This document shows, one piece after another, positions 20,637 to 28,550 of a DNA stretch of 64,000 nucleotides. Position 1 is the first letter of the stretch. Every line of letters begins with the position of its first letter. This stretch comes from Tolumonas auensis DSM 9187 (GTDB lineage: Bacteria; Pseudomonadota; Gammaproteobacteria; Enterobacterales; Aeromonadaceae): NCBI RefSeq assembly GCF_000023065.1, contig NC_012691.1:3381501-3445500 (forward strand), in the 5' to 3' direction. The position numbers and the translations under genes were made by a program. The notes below the pieces were generated by a model. The model was not told the DNA's origin and ran no database searches. It saw nothing but the letters and a program-made list of their open reading frames with translations.

Positions 20637-22034
20637 TCAGCTAGTTGCCAGTGATGCCGTTGTCGCCATTGGTCTTTTCTTGTTTTCGGTCTTAACTGGT
20701 TTTTTGTCAAAACCAATCATCAATGTCAGCAGCAGCGCCAGACCGAAACCGGTTCCAATCCCGATAGCATATTGCAGTACCGGGGTGAAAACAGGGATCG
20801 ACAGCACGCTATGGAAAGCAAATGCAGTCAGTTTCGCCTGGAACGCACCGTTCAGGGCACCACCCACCGCACCGGCAATTACCACCACCGGAATCGTACG
20901 GCGGAAACGCATGATCAGACCGTAAATAATCGGTTCAGTCACACCTGCCAGCAGACCAGTAACCGTTGCCGGACCCGCCAGTGCTTTGACGTTGGCATCT
21001 TTGGTACGCAGGAAAATAGCCAGCGCCACACCCATCTGGGCAAAGGTCGCCGGAGCCCACATGGCGGCAATCGGATCACCACCCATACCCAGGTTAGCAA
21101 TGATGATAGGCACGATGCCCCAGTGCAGACCCAGCACCACCAGGAACATCATCGAGCCACCAATGACCGCACCGGTCAGAATACCGCTGTGCGCACTCAG
21201 CCAGTTGATGCCCGCCGCAATCAGGTCACCCAGATAAACACCGAACGGACCGAAGGCCAGCACTGTCATTGGCACAATCGCCAGCAGACACAGCATCGGC
21301 ACCATAAACATCTGGATATTGTGCGGGCAGACGCGCTTCAGGAATTTTTCCAGAATGGCCAGAATCGCCACGGCGATAAACACCGGGAACACGGTAGAAG
21401 CATAGTTGATTGCCACCACCGGAATACCGAAGAAGGTCGCGGTCTGTGAGCCGATCAGGCCGGTAAAGTTAGGCTCCATCAGTGCCGCACCAATGGCACC
21501 GCCGACATAACCGTTCGCGCCCATTTTGATCGCCGCCGAGATACCCAGCAGCACCGGCAGGAAGTGGAACACCGAGTTCGCCGCCGCCGCTAATATCAGA
21601 TAGGTACTGCTGGCGGGATCGATCCATTTCAGCATCACCAGCACTGCCAGCAACGCTTTGATCATGCCGGCACCGGCCATGGCACCGATCAGCGGTGAAA
21701 AGCTGCCGGACACCACTTCAAAAATACGTGCGCCGATAGCCCCTTTCGGTTTGCTTTCGCGGCGTTCGGTACTGGCGGAAACAGTGCCGCCACTCAGTAA
21801 GGTCGTTAATTCTTTATAAACATGCGACACATGGCTACCCACGATCACCTGAAACTGGCCGCCGCTTTCCACAACGCTCAGCACACCGTCTAAATTCTGT
21901 AATTCTGTTTTTTTCGCGTTGCCGTTGTCGTGCAGCGTAAAGCGCAGACGGGTCGCGCAATGCACCAGTGCATCCACGTTTTCTGCGCCGCCAACCAGCT
22001 GCAGAATTGTTTTTGCCAAACCTGAATAACTCAT
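20637..22034 (-). CDS. PTS beta-glucoside-family IIBC permease
   Basis: A 465-residue membrane transporter of the Glc/beta-glucoside PTS superfamily. The start at 22034 (MSYSGLAKTILQLVGGAENV) has AGAGG 7 bases upstream. The N-terminal IIB domain holds the phospho-Cys26 in HCATRLRFTL. The IIC domain, with about ten helices, runs from residue ~100 to the end and includes LLAGVTEPIIYGLIMRFRR with the conserved glutamate. The protein ends after IIC, so no IIA domain is present. It must borrow a IIA-Glc-type (Crr) donor, as AscF-type permeases do. It is the first gene of the unit with the GH1 at 19165. Confidence 0.9.
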   Translation of the reverse strand: MSYSGLAKTILQLVGGAENVDALVHCATRLRFTLHDNGNAKKTELQNLDGVLSVVESGGQFQVIVGSHVSHVYKELTTLLSGGTVSASTERRESKPKGAIGARIFEVVSGSFSPLIGAMAGAGMIKALLAVLVMLKWIDPASSTYLILAAAANSVFHFLPVLLGISAAIKMGANGYVGGAIGAALMEPNFTGLIGSQTATFFGIPVVAINYASTVFPVFIAVAILAILEKFLKRVCPHNIQMFMVPMLCLLAIVPMTVLAFGPFGVYLGDLIAAGINWLSAHSGILTGAVIGGSMMFLVVLGLHWGIVPIIIANLGMGGDPIAAMWAPATFAQMGVALAIFLRTKDANVKALAGPATVTGLLAGVTEPIIYGLIMRFRRTIPVVVIAGAVGGALNGAFQAKLTAFAFHSVLSIPVFTPVLQYAIGIGTGFGLALLLTLMIGFDKKPVKTENKKRPMATTASLATS

Positions 22035-22121
22035 GTGGAAACCTCTACTGTTCATGTACCAGTGTGTTTTTATTGGTTATGACAGATTGTTCATATTCTC
22101 TGTCTTGCTGACACAATAAAA

Positions 22122-22135
22122 TGCAACCGGTTGCA
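22122..22135 (-). promoter_or_regulatory. LacI-type operator upstream of the IIBC permease gene
   Basis: TGCAACCGGTTGCA, a perfect 14-bp palindrome identical to the one at 18978-18991, lies 88 bases before the permease start. Sharing the identical site ties both operons to one repressor. Confidence 0.82.
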
Positions 22136-22158
22136 CAACTACCTGAAGTGATCAGTTT

Positions 22159-22174
22159 TGTGATGACAATCGCA
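22159..22174. promoter_or_regulatory. CRP-like site between the permease and esterase genes
   Basis: TGTGA-N6-TCGCA matches the CRP half-sites in 9 of 10 positions and lies in the divergent promoter region. Catabolite control of PTS sugar genes is expected, but binding is only inferred. Confidence 0.5.
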
Positions 22175-22211
22175 AAGATAATCAGGCAACAACCGCTAAT
22201 TCAGCCAACAA

Positions 22212-22225
22212 TGTAACCGGTTTCT
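22212..22225. promoter_or_regulatory. Degenerate LacI-type operator near the esterase promoter
   Basis: TGTAACCGGTTTCT shares the ACCGGT core with the three better sites but is not fully symmetric. It lies about 57 bases before the carboxylesterase start and 90 bp from the 22122 site, a spacing suited to looping. Confidence 0.5.
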
Positions 22226-22281
22226 GTTGAGGGATACAAACGAGCATTAACATTAACGTTTACTAAACTGGAGAGTTAAGC

Positions 22282-23880
22282 ATGCAGTTAATCCAAGGCA
22301 AGAAGATAGGTATCATGGCAATTTGCATAGCAGGTACATTATTTCCCTACGCCAGCACGATGGCGCAGGAATCCCCCACGCTCGTCATTGACAGCGGCGC
22401 GTTACAAGGTGTGGTTAACGATGGCGTCGCCGCATTTAAAGGGATCCCCTATGCCGCAGCGCCGGTTGGTCAGCTCCGCTGGAAAGCACCGCAACCGGCA
22501 CCAGCCTGGAAAGGTGTCCGGCAGGCCGATCAGTATGGCCATGACTGTATGCAGGAGCCGTTCCCCAGTGATGCCGCACCGTTAGGTTCTCAACCTGCTG
22601 AAGATTGTCTGGTGCTGAATGTCTGGAAACCGGCGCACAGCGCCACCAAAAAATTACCAGTGATGGTCTGGATTTACGGGGGTGGTTTTGTCAATGGCGG
22701 CTCGTCACCGGCGGTTTATGACGGCAGTCAGTTTGCTAAGCAGGATGTGATTTTAGTCAGTTTCAATTACCGGGTTGGCCGTTTCGGTTTCTTCGCCCAT
22801 CCGGCGCTGACCAAAGAAAATCCGGATGGTGTGCTGGGTAATTACGGCTTTATGGATCAAATCGCCGCGCTGCAATGGGTACAACGGAATATCAGCGCGT
22901 TTGATGGTGATCCGGATAATGTCACCCTGTTCGGTGAGTCGGCCGGCGGTTTCTCGGTACACTCCATGCTGACCTCCCCGCTGGCGAAAGGCTTGTTCCA
23001 CAAAGCCATCATCCAGTCCGGCGGCGGCAGAACCAGTATCGGCGGCGGACGTTATCTGCAGAGCCCGAGCAGCAGTGGTTTACCTTCCGCGGAAGATGTC
23101 GGCATGGCATTCGCGGCGAAAAACCAGATCAGCGGCACGGATGAAAAAGCCCTGGCCGCGCTGCGCGCGCTGCCGGCAGAGACGGTCACCGATGGCCTGA
23201 ACATGATGACGATGAACGATCCGACCTATTCCGGCCCGTTCATTGACGGCAAGCTGGTCACCGCCGAACCGCAGGATATCTACCGTACCGGTGAGGGCAT
23301 GAACGTGCCGCTGCTGGTCGGGGCGACCGACATGGATATCGGCTTCCCGCCGCTGGTAAAAAACATGCAGGAAGCGCTGGCACCCTTAGGTAAAACGCAA
23401 TATCAGAAAGCCGTACAAGCCTATAATCCGGACGGAACCTACAGTGCGCAAGACGTCGCCCAGATGGTTGCCAGCGATCAGATGATGGTCGAACCGGGCC
23501 GTTTTGCCGCCAGAATGGCCACCTCTCAGGGACAGCCGGTTTATGCCTATCGCTTCGCTTATGTCGCTGATTCGATGAAGACGGAGTGGCGAGGCGCGCA
23601 ACATGCCACCGAAATTCCGTATGTCTTTAACACGGTACAGGCACGTTACGCCGATGCCCTGACGGCCAACGATAAAGCGATGGCCGCACAGGTGCAGCAA
23701 TACTGGGTGAACTTTGCCAGAACCGGCAACCCGAATGCGGCAGGCTTACCGGACTGGCCGGTTTACGATGCCAAAAGCGATCAGATCCTGCTGTTTTCTG
23801 CCAACGGCGCACCGGAAACGGCTGCCGTCGCAGATCCCTGGAAAGCCCGCCTGGACCTGATAGAAAATCTGTTTAAATAA
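22282..23880 (+). CDS. Secreted type-B carboxylesterase
   Basis: A 532-residue alpha/beta hydrolase with a signal peptide (basic start, GIMAICIAGTLFPYA core, cleavage probably near STMAQ). Family marks are FKGIPYAAAPVGQLRWKAPQ, EDCLVLNVWKP, WIYGGGFVNG (oxyanion hole), and the nucleophile elbow GESAGG with Ser220. The catalytic His is likely in the AQHATEIPYVFN segment. NFARTGNPNAAGLPDWPVYD closes the domain. It resembles para-nitrobenzyl/cholinesterase-like bacterial esterases. The export signal places it outside the cytoplasm. Its promoter is divergent from the beta-glucoside permease and shares the operator region, hinting at a role in releasing sugars from acylated plant glucosides, but this is speculative. 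Confidence 0.88.
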   Translation: MQLIQGKKIGIMAICIAGTLFPYASTMAQESPTLVIDSGALQGVVNDGVAAFKGIPYAAAPVGQLRWKAPQPAPAWKGVRQADQYGHDCMQEPFPSDAAPLGSQPAEDCLVLNVWKPAHSATKKLPVMVWIYGGGFVNGGSSPAVYDGSQFAKQDVILVSFNYRVGRFGFFAHPALTKENPDGVLGNYGFMDQIAALQWVQRNISAFDGDPDNVTLFGESAGGFSVHSMLTSPLAKGLFHKAIIQSGGGRTSIGGGRYLQSPSSSGLPSAEDVGMAFAAKNQISGTDEKALAALRALPAETVTDGLNMMTMNDPTYSGPFIDGKLVTAEPQDIYRTGEGMNVPLLVGATDMDIGFPPLVKNMQEALAPLGKTQYQKAVQAYNPDGTYSAQDVAQMVASDQMMVEPGRFAARMATSQGQPVYAYRFAYVADSMKTEWRGAQHATEIPYVFNTVQARYADALTANDKAMAAQVQQYWVNFARTGNPNAAGLPDWPVYDAKSDQILLFSANGAPETAAVADPWKARLDLIENLFK

Positions 23881-23882
23881 GC

Positions 23883-23917
23883 GCGGAAACGGCCTGTCAC
23901 AAGGCCGTTATTTCCGC
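23883..23917. terminator. Bidirectional hairpin between convergent genes
   Basis: AACGGCCT (23888-23895) pairs with AGGCCGTT (23902-23909). Outer arms GCGGAAA (23883-23889) and TTTCCGC (23911-23917) extend or compete with it. It begins 2 bases after the esterase stop and overlaps the stop codon of the opposing gene. There is no long T-run. Confidence 0.6.
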
Positions 23918-24594
23918 ACCACATAGTCCAGAATCTGTGCCATTAACTGGCTGAGCTGCTGATACTGCGCATCCGTTGCCGATAAAATCTCATCCGCCGT
24001 CTGAATAAAACTGCCATCCACCAGCTCATCGGCACAATGCAGCACCATGCTGCGGGCATTTTCTTCGATGGTTTCGGGATGACATTGCAGCCCAATCACC
24101 CGTTGCCCCAACTGAAAGATCTGGTTGGTGCAGGCTTCGCTGCGGGCCAGCAGTACTGCGCCCGGCGGCAGATCAAAGGTCTCACCATGCCAGTGGAACA
24201 CCTTGATTTTTGACGGTAATGCCAGTAAATCGCCCGTGGCAGACACCGCGGTAATATCAAACCAGCCGATCTCTTTACTGTGATTGGCATAAATCCGTGC
24301 CCCCTGACAGGCGGCTATCAGCTGCGCACCGAGGCAGATCCCCACCACCGGTTTTTCCGCGGCGATCACCTGTGCCAGAAAGACCTTTTCCGCCTTCAGC
24401 CACGGATAATCCGCCTCATCATTCACACTCATCGGCCCGCCCAGCACAATCAGCAGATCAATCGCATCCACCAGCGGCAGCGGATCGCCGGCATACAAGC
24501 GGCAGTAATGCGTTTCGGCCTGTTGCTGCTGCAGCCAGTGCAGAATATTTCCTGGTTCTTCAAATGGGGCGTGTTGTAACACGTAAGCGCGCAT
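23908..24594 (-). CDS. Class I glutamine amidotransferase-like protein
   Basis: A 228-residue cytoplasmic protein of the GATase1 fold, close to the GMP synthase amidotransferase domain family (COG0518). The complete triad is visible: Cys87 in VVGICLGAQL, and His and Glu in LQCHPETIEEN. The LIVLGGPMSVND and VFHWHGETFDLPPGAVLLARS segments are typical. No synthase partner domain or subunit is adjacent, so the amide acceptor is unknown. Related stand-alone proteins include gamma-glutamyl hydrolase types. It is convergent with the esterase gene. Confidence 0.82.
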   Translation of the reverse strand: MRAYVLQHAPFEEPGNILHWLQQQQAETHYCRLYAGDPLPLVDAIDLLIVLGGPMSVNDEADYPWLKAEKVFLAQVIAAEKPVVGICLGAQLIAACQGARIYANHSKEIGWFDITAVSATGDLLALPSKIKVFHWHGETFDLPPGAVLLARSEACTNQIFQLGQRVIGLQCHPETIEENARSMVLHCADELVDGSFIQTADEILSATDAQYQQLSQLMAQILDYVVRK

Positions 24595-24661
24595 AGTCTG
24601 ATTCCGGATAAATTAAAGAGACAGCAGCGGCCCGCACCGATCCGGCATACAAAAGAAGGGC

Positions 24662-24697
24662 GCTGTCTGAGTGCTTCATATTCGCAATTCAGACAGC
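24662..24697 (-). terminator. Hairpin downstream of the bacterioferritin genes
   Basis: GCTGTCTGA (24662-24670) and TCAGACAGC (24689-24697) form a perfect 9-bp stem with an 18-base loop. On the minus strand the tail is GCGCCCTTCTTTTG, a weak U-tract. It begins 12 bases after the bacterioferritin stop codon. Confidence 0.55.
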
Positions 24698-24708
24698 AGA
24701 AGAAAAGA

Positions 24709-25176
24709 TTACATTTGTGACTGCAGGTAATTTTGCAGGCCGATCTGATCAATCAGGCGCAGCTGTTTTTCCAGCCAGTAGGCATGATCAATCTCGGTAT
24801 CTTCCAGCTGTTTCTCCAGCATTTCGCGGGTCTGATAGTCTTGTTCATCCTCGCACAGCTTGATCGCCGCTTTCAGATTCTTAACCACGCTGTATTCCAG
24901 CGCCAGATCGCTTTGCAGCATCTCCGGCACCGTTTTGCCGATATGCAGTGCCTCCCGCAAAGTCATCTCCGGCGTGCCTTCCAGAAACAGAATACGCTCG
25001 ATGATCCAGGCGGCATGCTGCTTCTCTTCCAGCGACTCATGCTCATTGCGCTCATATAACTTGGTGTAACCCCAGTCCTGATACATGCGGGAATGAATAA
25101 AATACTGATCGATAGCGGTCAGTTCCCCGGCCAGCAGCTTATTCAGCTCCGCAATGACAATGGGTTTTCCTTGCAT
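24709..25176 (-). CDS. bfr: Bacterioferritin, ferroxidase-type subunit lacking the heme methionine
   Basis: A 155-residue four-helix iron-storage subunit. The di-iron ferroxidase ligands known from E. coli Bfr are all visible: Glu18, Tyr25, Glu51, His54 (EEKQHA) and Glu94 (LALEYS). The E-x-x-H pair is at 128/131, shifted one by an insertion. Position 52, the axial heme methionine in E. coli, is Lys, so this subunit should oxidise iron but not bind heme on its own side. It has a strong AGGGGGAG site. It lies 9 bases after the second bfr gene, in one operon, and the two have complementary losses. Confidence 0.9.
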   Translation of the reverse strand: MQGKPIVIAELNKLLAGELTAIDQYFIHSRMYQDWGYTKLYERNEHESLEEKQHAAWIIERILFLEGTPEMTLREALHIGKTVPEMLQSDLALEYSVVKNLKAAIKLCEDEQDYQTREMLEKQLEDTEIDHAYWLEKQLRLIDQIGLQNYLQSQM

Positions 25177-25185
25177 AACTCCCCC

Positions 25186-25650
25186 TTACATCTGACTTTG
25201 CAGATAGTTCTGAATTCCGGCGGTCGCAATCAGATTCTGCTGTGTTTCAAGCCAGTCCAGATAATCTTCTTCATACTCAAGAATTTCCTCCAGCAGATCC
25301 CGGCTGACAAAATCCGCAGCTTTTTCTGCGATCTGAATTGCTTCCCGCAATAACACCAGCTGATCCTGCTGCAGTGACAGATCGCATTGCAGCATCTCTT
25401 CCGCGAATTCACCGATACGCAGATATTCCAGATTCTGCAGGTTGGGTAATCCATCCAGAAACAGGATCCGCTCAATCAGCGCATCAGCCTGTTTCATATC
25501 TTTAATCGATTTTTTGAACGCATTATCATTTAAGGCATTAAAACCAAAGTGACGGAACAGACGGGCGTGAAGGAAATACTGATTGATTGAGGTCAGCTCC
25601 CACGTCAGAACCTTGTTGAGCATGGCAATGACTGCTTTATCTCCTTGCAT
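25186..25650 (-). CDS. bfr: Bacterioferritin, heme-binding-type subunit with a degenerate ferroxidase centre
   Basis: A 154-residue Bfr paralogue. By direct counting against E. coli Bfr it keeps Glu18, Tyr25 and the heme ligand Met52 (IKDMKQAD). It carries Asp for Glu51, Gln for His54, Gln for Glu94 and Tyr for His130. Four of the iron-site ligands are therefore changed, and a working ferroxidase centre is unlikely. Heme binding at subunit interfaces is intact. It is the first gene of the two-gene operon, divergent from bfd. A mixed 24-mer with the downstream subunit is the natural reading, as in other two-subunit bacterioferritins. Confidence 0.9.
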   Translation of the reverse strand: MQGDKAVIAMLNKVLTWELTSINQYFLHARLFRHFGFNALNDNAFKKSIKDMKQADALIERILFLDGLPNLQNLEYLRIGEFAEEMLQCDLSLQQDQLVLLREAIQIAEKAADFVSRDLLEEILEYEEDYLDWLETQQNLIATAGIQNYLQSQM

Positions 25651-25843
25651 GGCGGATCCTCATGTGGTGAAAAGCTATACAATTTAGCCTAAACCCTGCA
25701 GCGGATTTAGCAACATAATTAACATCTGTAACACTTCTTTTTTACGTTTTATCGCCTCTTTTTTCGCACAAAAAACCAACAAATCCGTTGCTAAACGGTG
25801 TAACGAGAACTATTATCAAGTAGAAAGAGAACAGGAGGCAGTT

Positions 25844-26041
25844 ATGATCATTTGTCATTGTCATGCGGTGAATGACCGGCAAATCAGAGAAGCCGTGGCA
25901 AACGGTGTGGATACTATTCGCGGGCTGAATCGTGAACTCAAGGTGGGTAACACCTGTGGTCAGTGTCTGCCGCAGGTACGTCGCGTGCTTGAAAGCGCCT
26001 TAATGCAGATCGCCGAACCCTCGCCGAAAAAAGTCGCCTGA
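25844..26041 (+). CDS. bfd: Bacterioferritin-associated ferredoxin
   Basis: A 65-residue [2Fe-2S] protein. Its four cluster cysteines are visible as CHC at residues 4 and 6 and CGQC at 38 and 41, the BFD-type arrangement. It delivers electrons to bacterioferritin heme to release stored iron. AGGAGG lies just before the ATG. It is divergent from the two bfr genes across about 190 A+T-rich bases, consistent with opposite iron responses. I see no perfect Fur box there, though GAACTATTATCAAG near 25807 is weakly similar. Confidence 0.93.
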   Translation: MIICHCHAVNDRQIREAVANGVDTIRGLNRELKVGNTCGQCLPQVRRVLESALMQIAEPSPKKVA

Positions 26042-26223
26042 TTTTACCTCTGCTCACCACACAACTGCAGTAACCCCTCCCTTTTTCCCCCGCGCCGAAG
26101 CGCCCTGTTCCACCGGCGTACAGTTGCTTCGTCGCGACCTGTATGACGGCGGTTTTGCGTCAGGATTTACCTTCTACTCAGATTCAGTCATGCTTACAGC
26201 GTATTTGGCTCCGGAATAGTCCT

Positions 26224-28485
26224 ATGCTGCTGGAATTCATCAAGAACGTCGCGTTGTTATTATCACTGTGCCTGCTGCAGGGATTTAGCCTCCGCCTGTG
26301 CCGGGAAAATAAACGCTTACAGCAATTGCTGACCGGATGCCTGTTTGGCTGTATCTGTGTCGTTGGCATGATGACACCGGTGCAGCTTGAGCCCGGGGTT
26401 ATTTTCGATGCACGCTCTGCCATTCTCAGCATGGCCGGCCTGTTCGGTGGGGCTCTGGTCGCAACGATTGCCGGCGTAATTGCCGGGGTTTATCGTCTGT
26501 GGCTGGGCGGAGCCACCTATGGAGTCGGGATCCTCACCATTGTGATTTCGGTGATACTGGGGCTGGCATACCGTGCTGCTCATCAGCGGGGCTGGATGAG
26601 TAAAGGCCCCATCCAGCTTTTGCTGTTTGGTGTTCTGCTGCACACAGCCATACTGCTGCTTTTTTCCCTGTTTCCATTCCCTATTCTCCATTCCTTCATG
26701 CAACAGATTGCGCTGCCCTATACCGTCTCCTTTGCACTGGCGACCATGCTTCTGGGTCTGATGCTGCAGGACATCATTAACCGGACCAAAACCGAGCAGG
26801 CATTACAGGACAGTGAATCCCGTCTGCGGGCCATCGTGCAGGCGATCCCGGATTTAATGGTCATCATTGATGAAGACGGCCATTACCTTGACGCGCTACC
26901 CACCACCAACAATCAGTTTTATCCACGAGCCTTAGCCCTGATCGGCAGCAACCTGCACTCGGAACTACCGCCGGAAACCGCAGATCGCATACTCGCCACG
27001 GTCCGTGACAGCCTCCGCTTGCAACAGACACAAACCATCGAATATGAACGTGACTTTAAGATGGGCCAGAGACTGGTAGAAGGACGGGCACAGCCACTGG
27101 GCTATACCGTCAACAATAAGCAGGTGGTCATTTTTCTGGCCAGAGACATTACGGATCGCAAAATAAAAGAAGACGAAATCGCCTGGCTGGCATTTTATGA
27201 TCCGCTGACCGGCTTGCCAAACCGGCGCCTGCTGCAGGATCGGCTGCATCAGGCCATGGCGGGCAGCAAGCGTAGCGGACAGCGTGCCGCGTTACTGTTC
27301 ATTGATCTGGATAACTTCAAGACGCTGAATGATACCCTCGGTCATGACAAAGGTGATCTGTTGCTGCAACAGGTTGCAACCCGGCTTTTCGAATGTGTAC
27401 GGGAATGCGATACCGTGGCCCGGCTCGGCGGAGATGAGTTTGTCGTGATGCTGGAAGAGTTAAACCATTCGGAAGAACTGGCCGCGGCACAGAGCAAAAT
27501 GGTGGGCGAAAAAATTCTGGTCAAGCTGTGTCAGCCCTATCTGATCGCCGGTTATGAACATAACAGCAGCGCCAGCATCGGCATCACCTTGTTTCTGGCA
27601 CATCAGGAAAGCAGCGATGAATTGATGAAACGCGCCGATATCGCCATGTATCAGGCCAAATCTGCCGGACGCAATACACTGCGTTTCTTTGACAATAAAA
27701 TGCAGGCCATCGTCACCTCACGGGCCGAACTGGAAAATGATCTGCGGGAAGGGTTACGCCAGCAACAACTGCTGCTGCATTATCAGCCTCAGGTCGACGT
27801 GCATGGACGGATCATCGGCGCGGAAGCACTGGTGCGCTGGCAACATCCCAGCCGGGGGATGGTGTCACCGGCCCATTTTATTCCGTTAGCCGAAGAGAGC
27901 GGCTTAATTCTGTCGCTTGGGGATTGGGTGCTTAATGAAGCTTGCCGTCAGTTACGCCGCTGGGCGGCACAACCCGCCATGGCACATCTCACAATGGCGG
28001 TGAATATCAGTGCCCGCCAGATCCATCAGCCGGATTTTGTCGATCAGGTATTAGCCGCGATCCATACCGCCGGCGTTCAGCCATATCACCTGAAACTGGA
28101 ACTGACCGAAAGCCTGTTGCTGGAAGACACCGAAGAGATCATCCTCAAAATGACGGCACTGAAAGCCTGCGGTGTTGGCTTCTCACTGGACGATTTCGGT
28201 ACCGGTTATTCCTCACTGGCCTATCTGAAACGACTGCCGCTGGATCAGCTGAAAATCGATAAATCCTTTGTCCACGATCTGCTGACCGACCCGAATGATG
28301 CGGCGATTGCCAGCAGTATCATTACACTGGCGCAAAGTCTGGGGCTGAACGTCATCGCCGAAGGGGTGGAAACCGAAGCACAGCGTCAGCGTCTTGAGGC
28401 GCTCGGTTGTTACACTTATCAGGGATATCTCTTCGGTCATCCCGTTCCGGCGGATATGTTATTCGCGATCACCCCTAAAAAATAA
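26224..28485 (+). CDS. Membrane-bound GGDEF-EAL protein with PAS domain
   Basis: A 753-residue cyclic-di-GMP enzyme. I prefer the ATG at 26224 (MLLEFIKNVALLL) because it opens directly into the membrane domain; an in-frame start at 26143 adds 27 residues. The order is five to six hydrophobic helices to about residue 195 (a 5TMR-LYT-like sensor with DARSAILSMAGLFGG), then a PAS domain about 215-325. A GGDEF domain follows at about 330-490 with intact RLGGDEFVVML, then an EAL domain at about 505-745 with GAEALVRWQHP, NISARQ and DDFGTGYSSL. Both catalytic motifs look intact, so synthase and phosphodiesterase activity are both possible. The signal sensed is unknown. It stands alone. Confidence 0.9.
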   Translation: MLLEFIKNVALLLSLCLLQGFSLRLCRENKRLQQLLTGCLFGCICVVGMMTPVQLEPGVIFDARSAILSMAGLFGGALVATIAGVIAGVYRLWLGGATYGVGILTIVISVILGLAYRAAHQRGWMSKGPIQLLLFGVLLHTAILLLFSLFPFPILHSFMQQIALPYTVSFALATMLLGLMLQDIINRTKTEQALQDSESRLRAIVQAIPDLMVIIDEDGHYLDALPTTNNQFYPRALALIGSNLHSELPPETADRILATVRDSLRLQQTQTIEYERDFKMGQRLVEGRAQPLGYTVNNKQVVIFLARDITDRKIKEDEIAWLAFYDPLTGLPNRRLLQDRLHQAMAGSKRSGQRAALLFIDLDNFKTLNDTLGHDKGDLLLQQVATRLFECVRECDTVARLGGDEFVVMLEELNHSEELAAAQSKMVGEKILVKLCQPYLIAGYEHNSSASIGITLFLAHQESSDELMKRADIAMYQAKSAGRNTLRFFDNKMQAIVTSRAELENDLREGLRQQQLLLHYQPQVDVHGRIIGAEALVRWQHPSRGMVSPAHFIPLAEESGLILSLGDWVLNEACRQLRRWAAQPAMAHLTMAVNISARQIHQPDFVDQVLAAIHTAGVQPYHLKLELTESLLLEDTEEIILKMTALKACGVGFSLDDFGTGYSSLAYLKRLPLDQLKIDKSFVHDLLTDPNDAAIASSIITLAQSLGLNVIAEGVETEAQRQRLEALGCYTYQGYLFGHPVPADMLFAITPKK

Positions 28486-28550
28486 CCAATAGGATTCTTT
28501 TGAACCTAGATAAAATTGGTTTACCGCCTTATTTCTGAGGAGTATGAATA

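Noticed and set aside
20772-21449. 225-codon open frame antisense to the IIBC permease gene
   Set aside because: The extreme His/Arg/Asn/Gln composition reflects reverse reading of codons for membrane helices; it has no start signal.
25651-25843. Fur box between bfr and bfd
   Set aside because: Only a weak partial match (GAACTATTATCAAG near 25807); not enough to annotate without a matrix scan.
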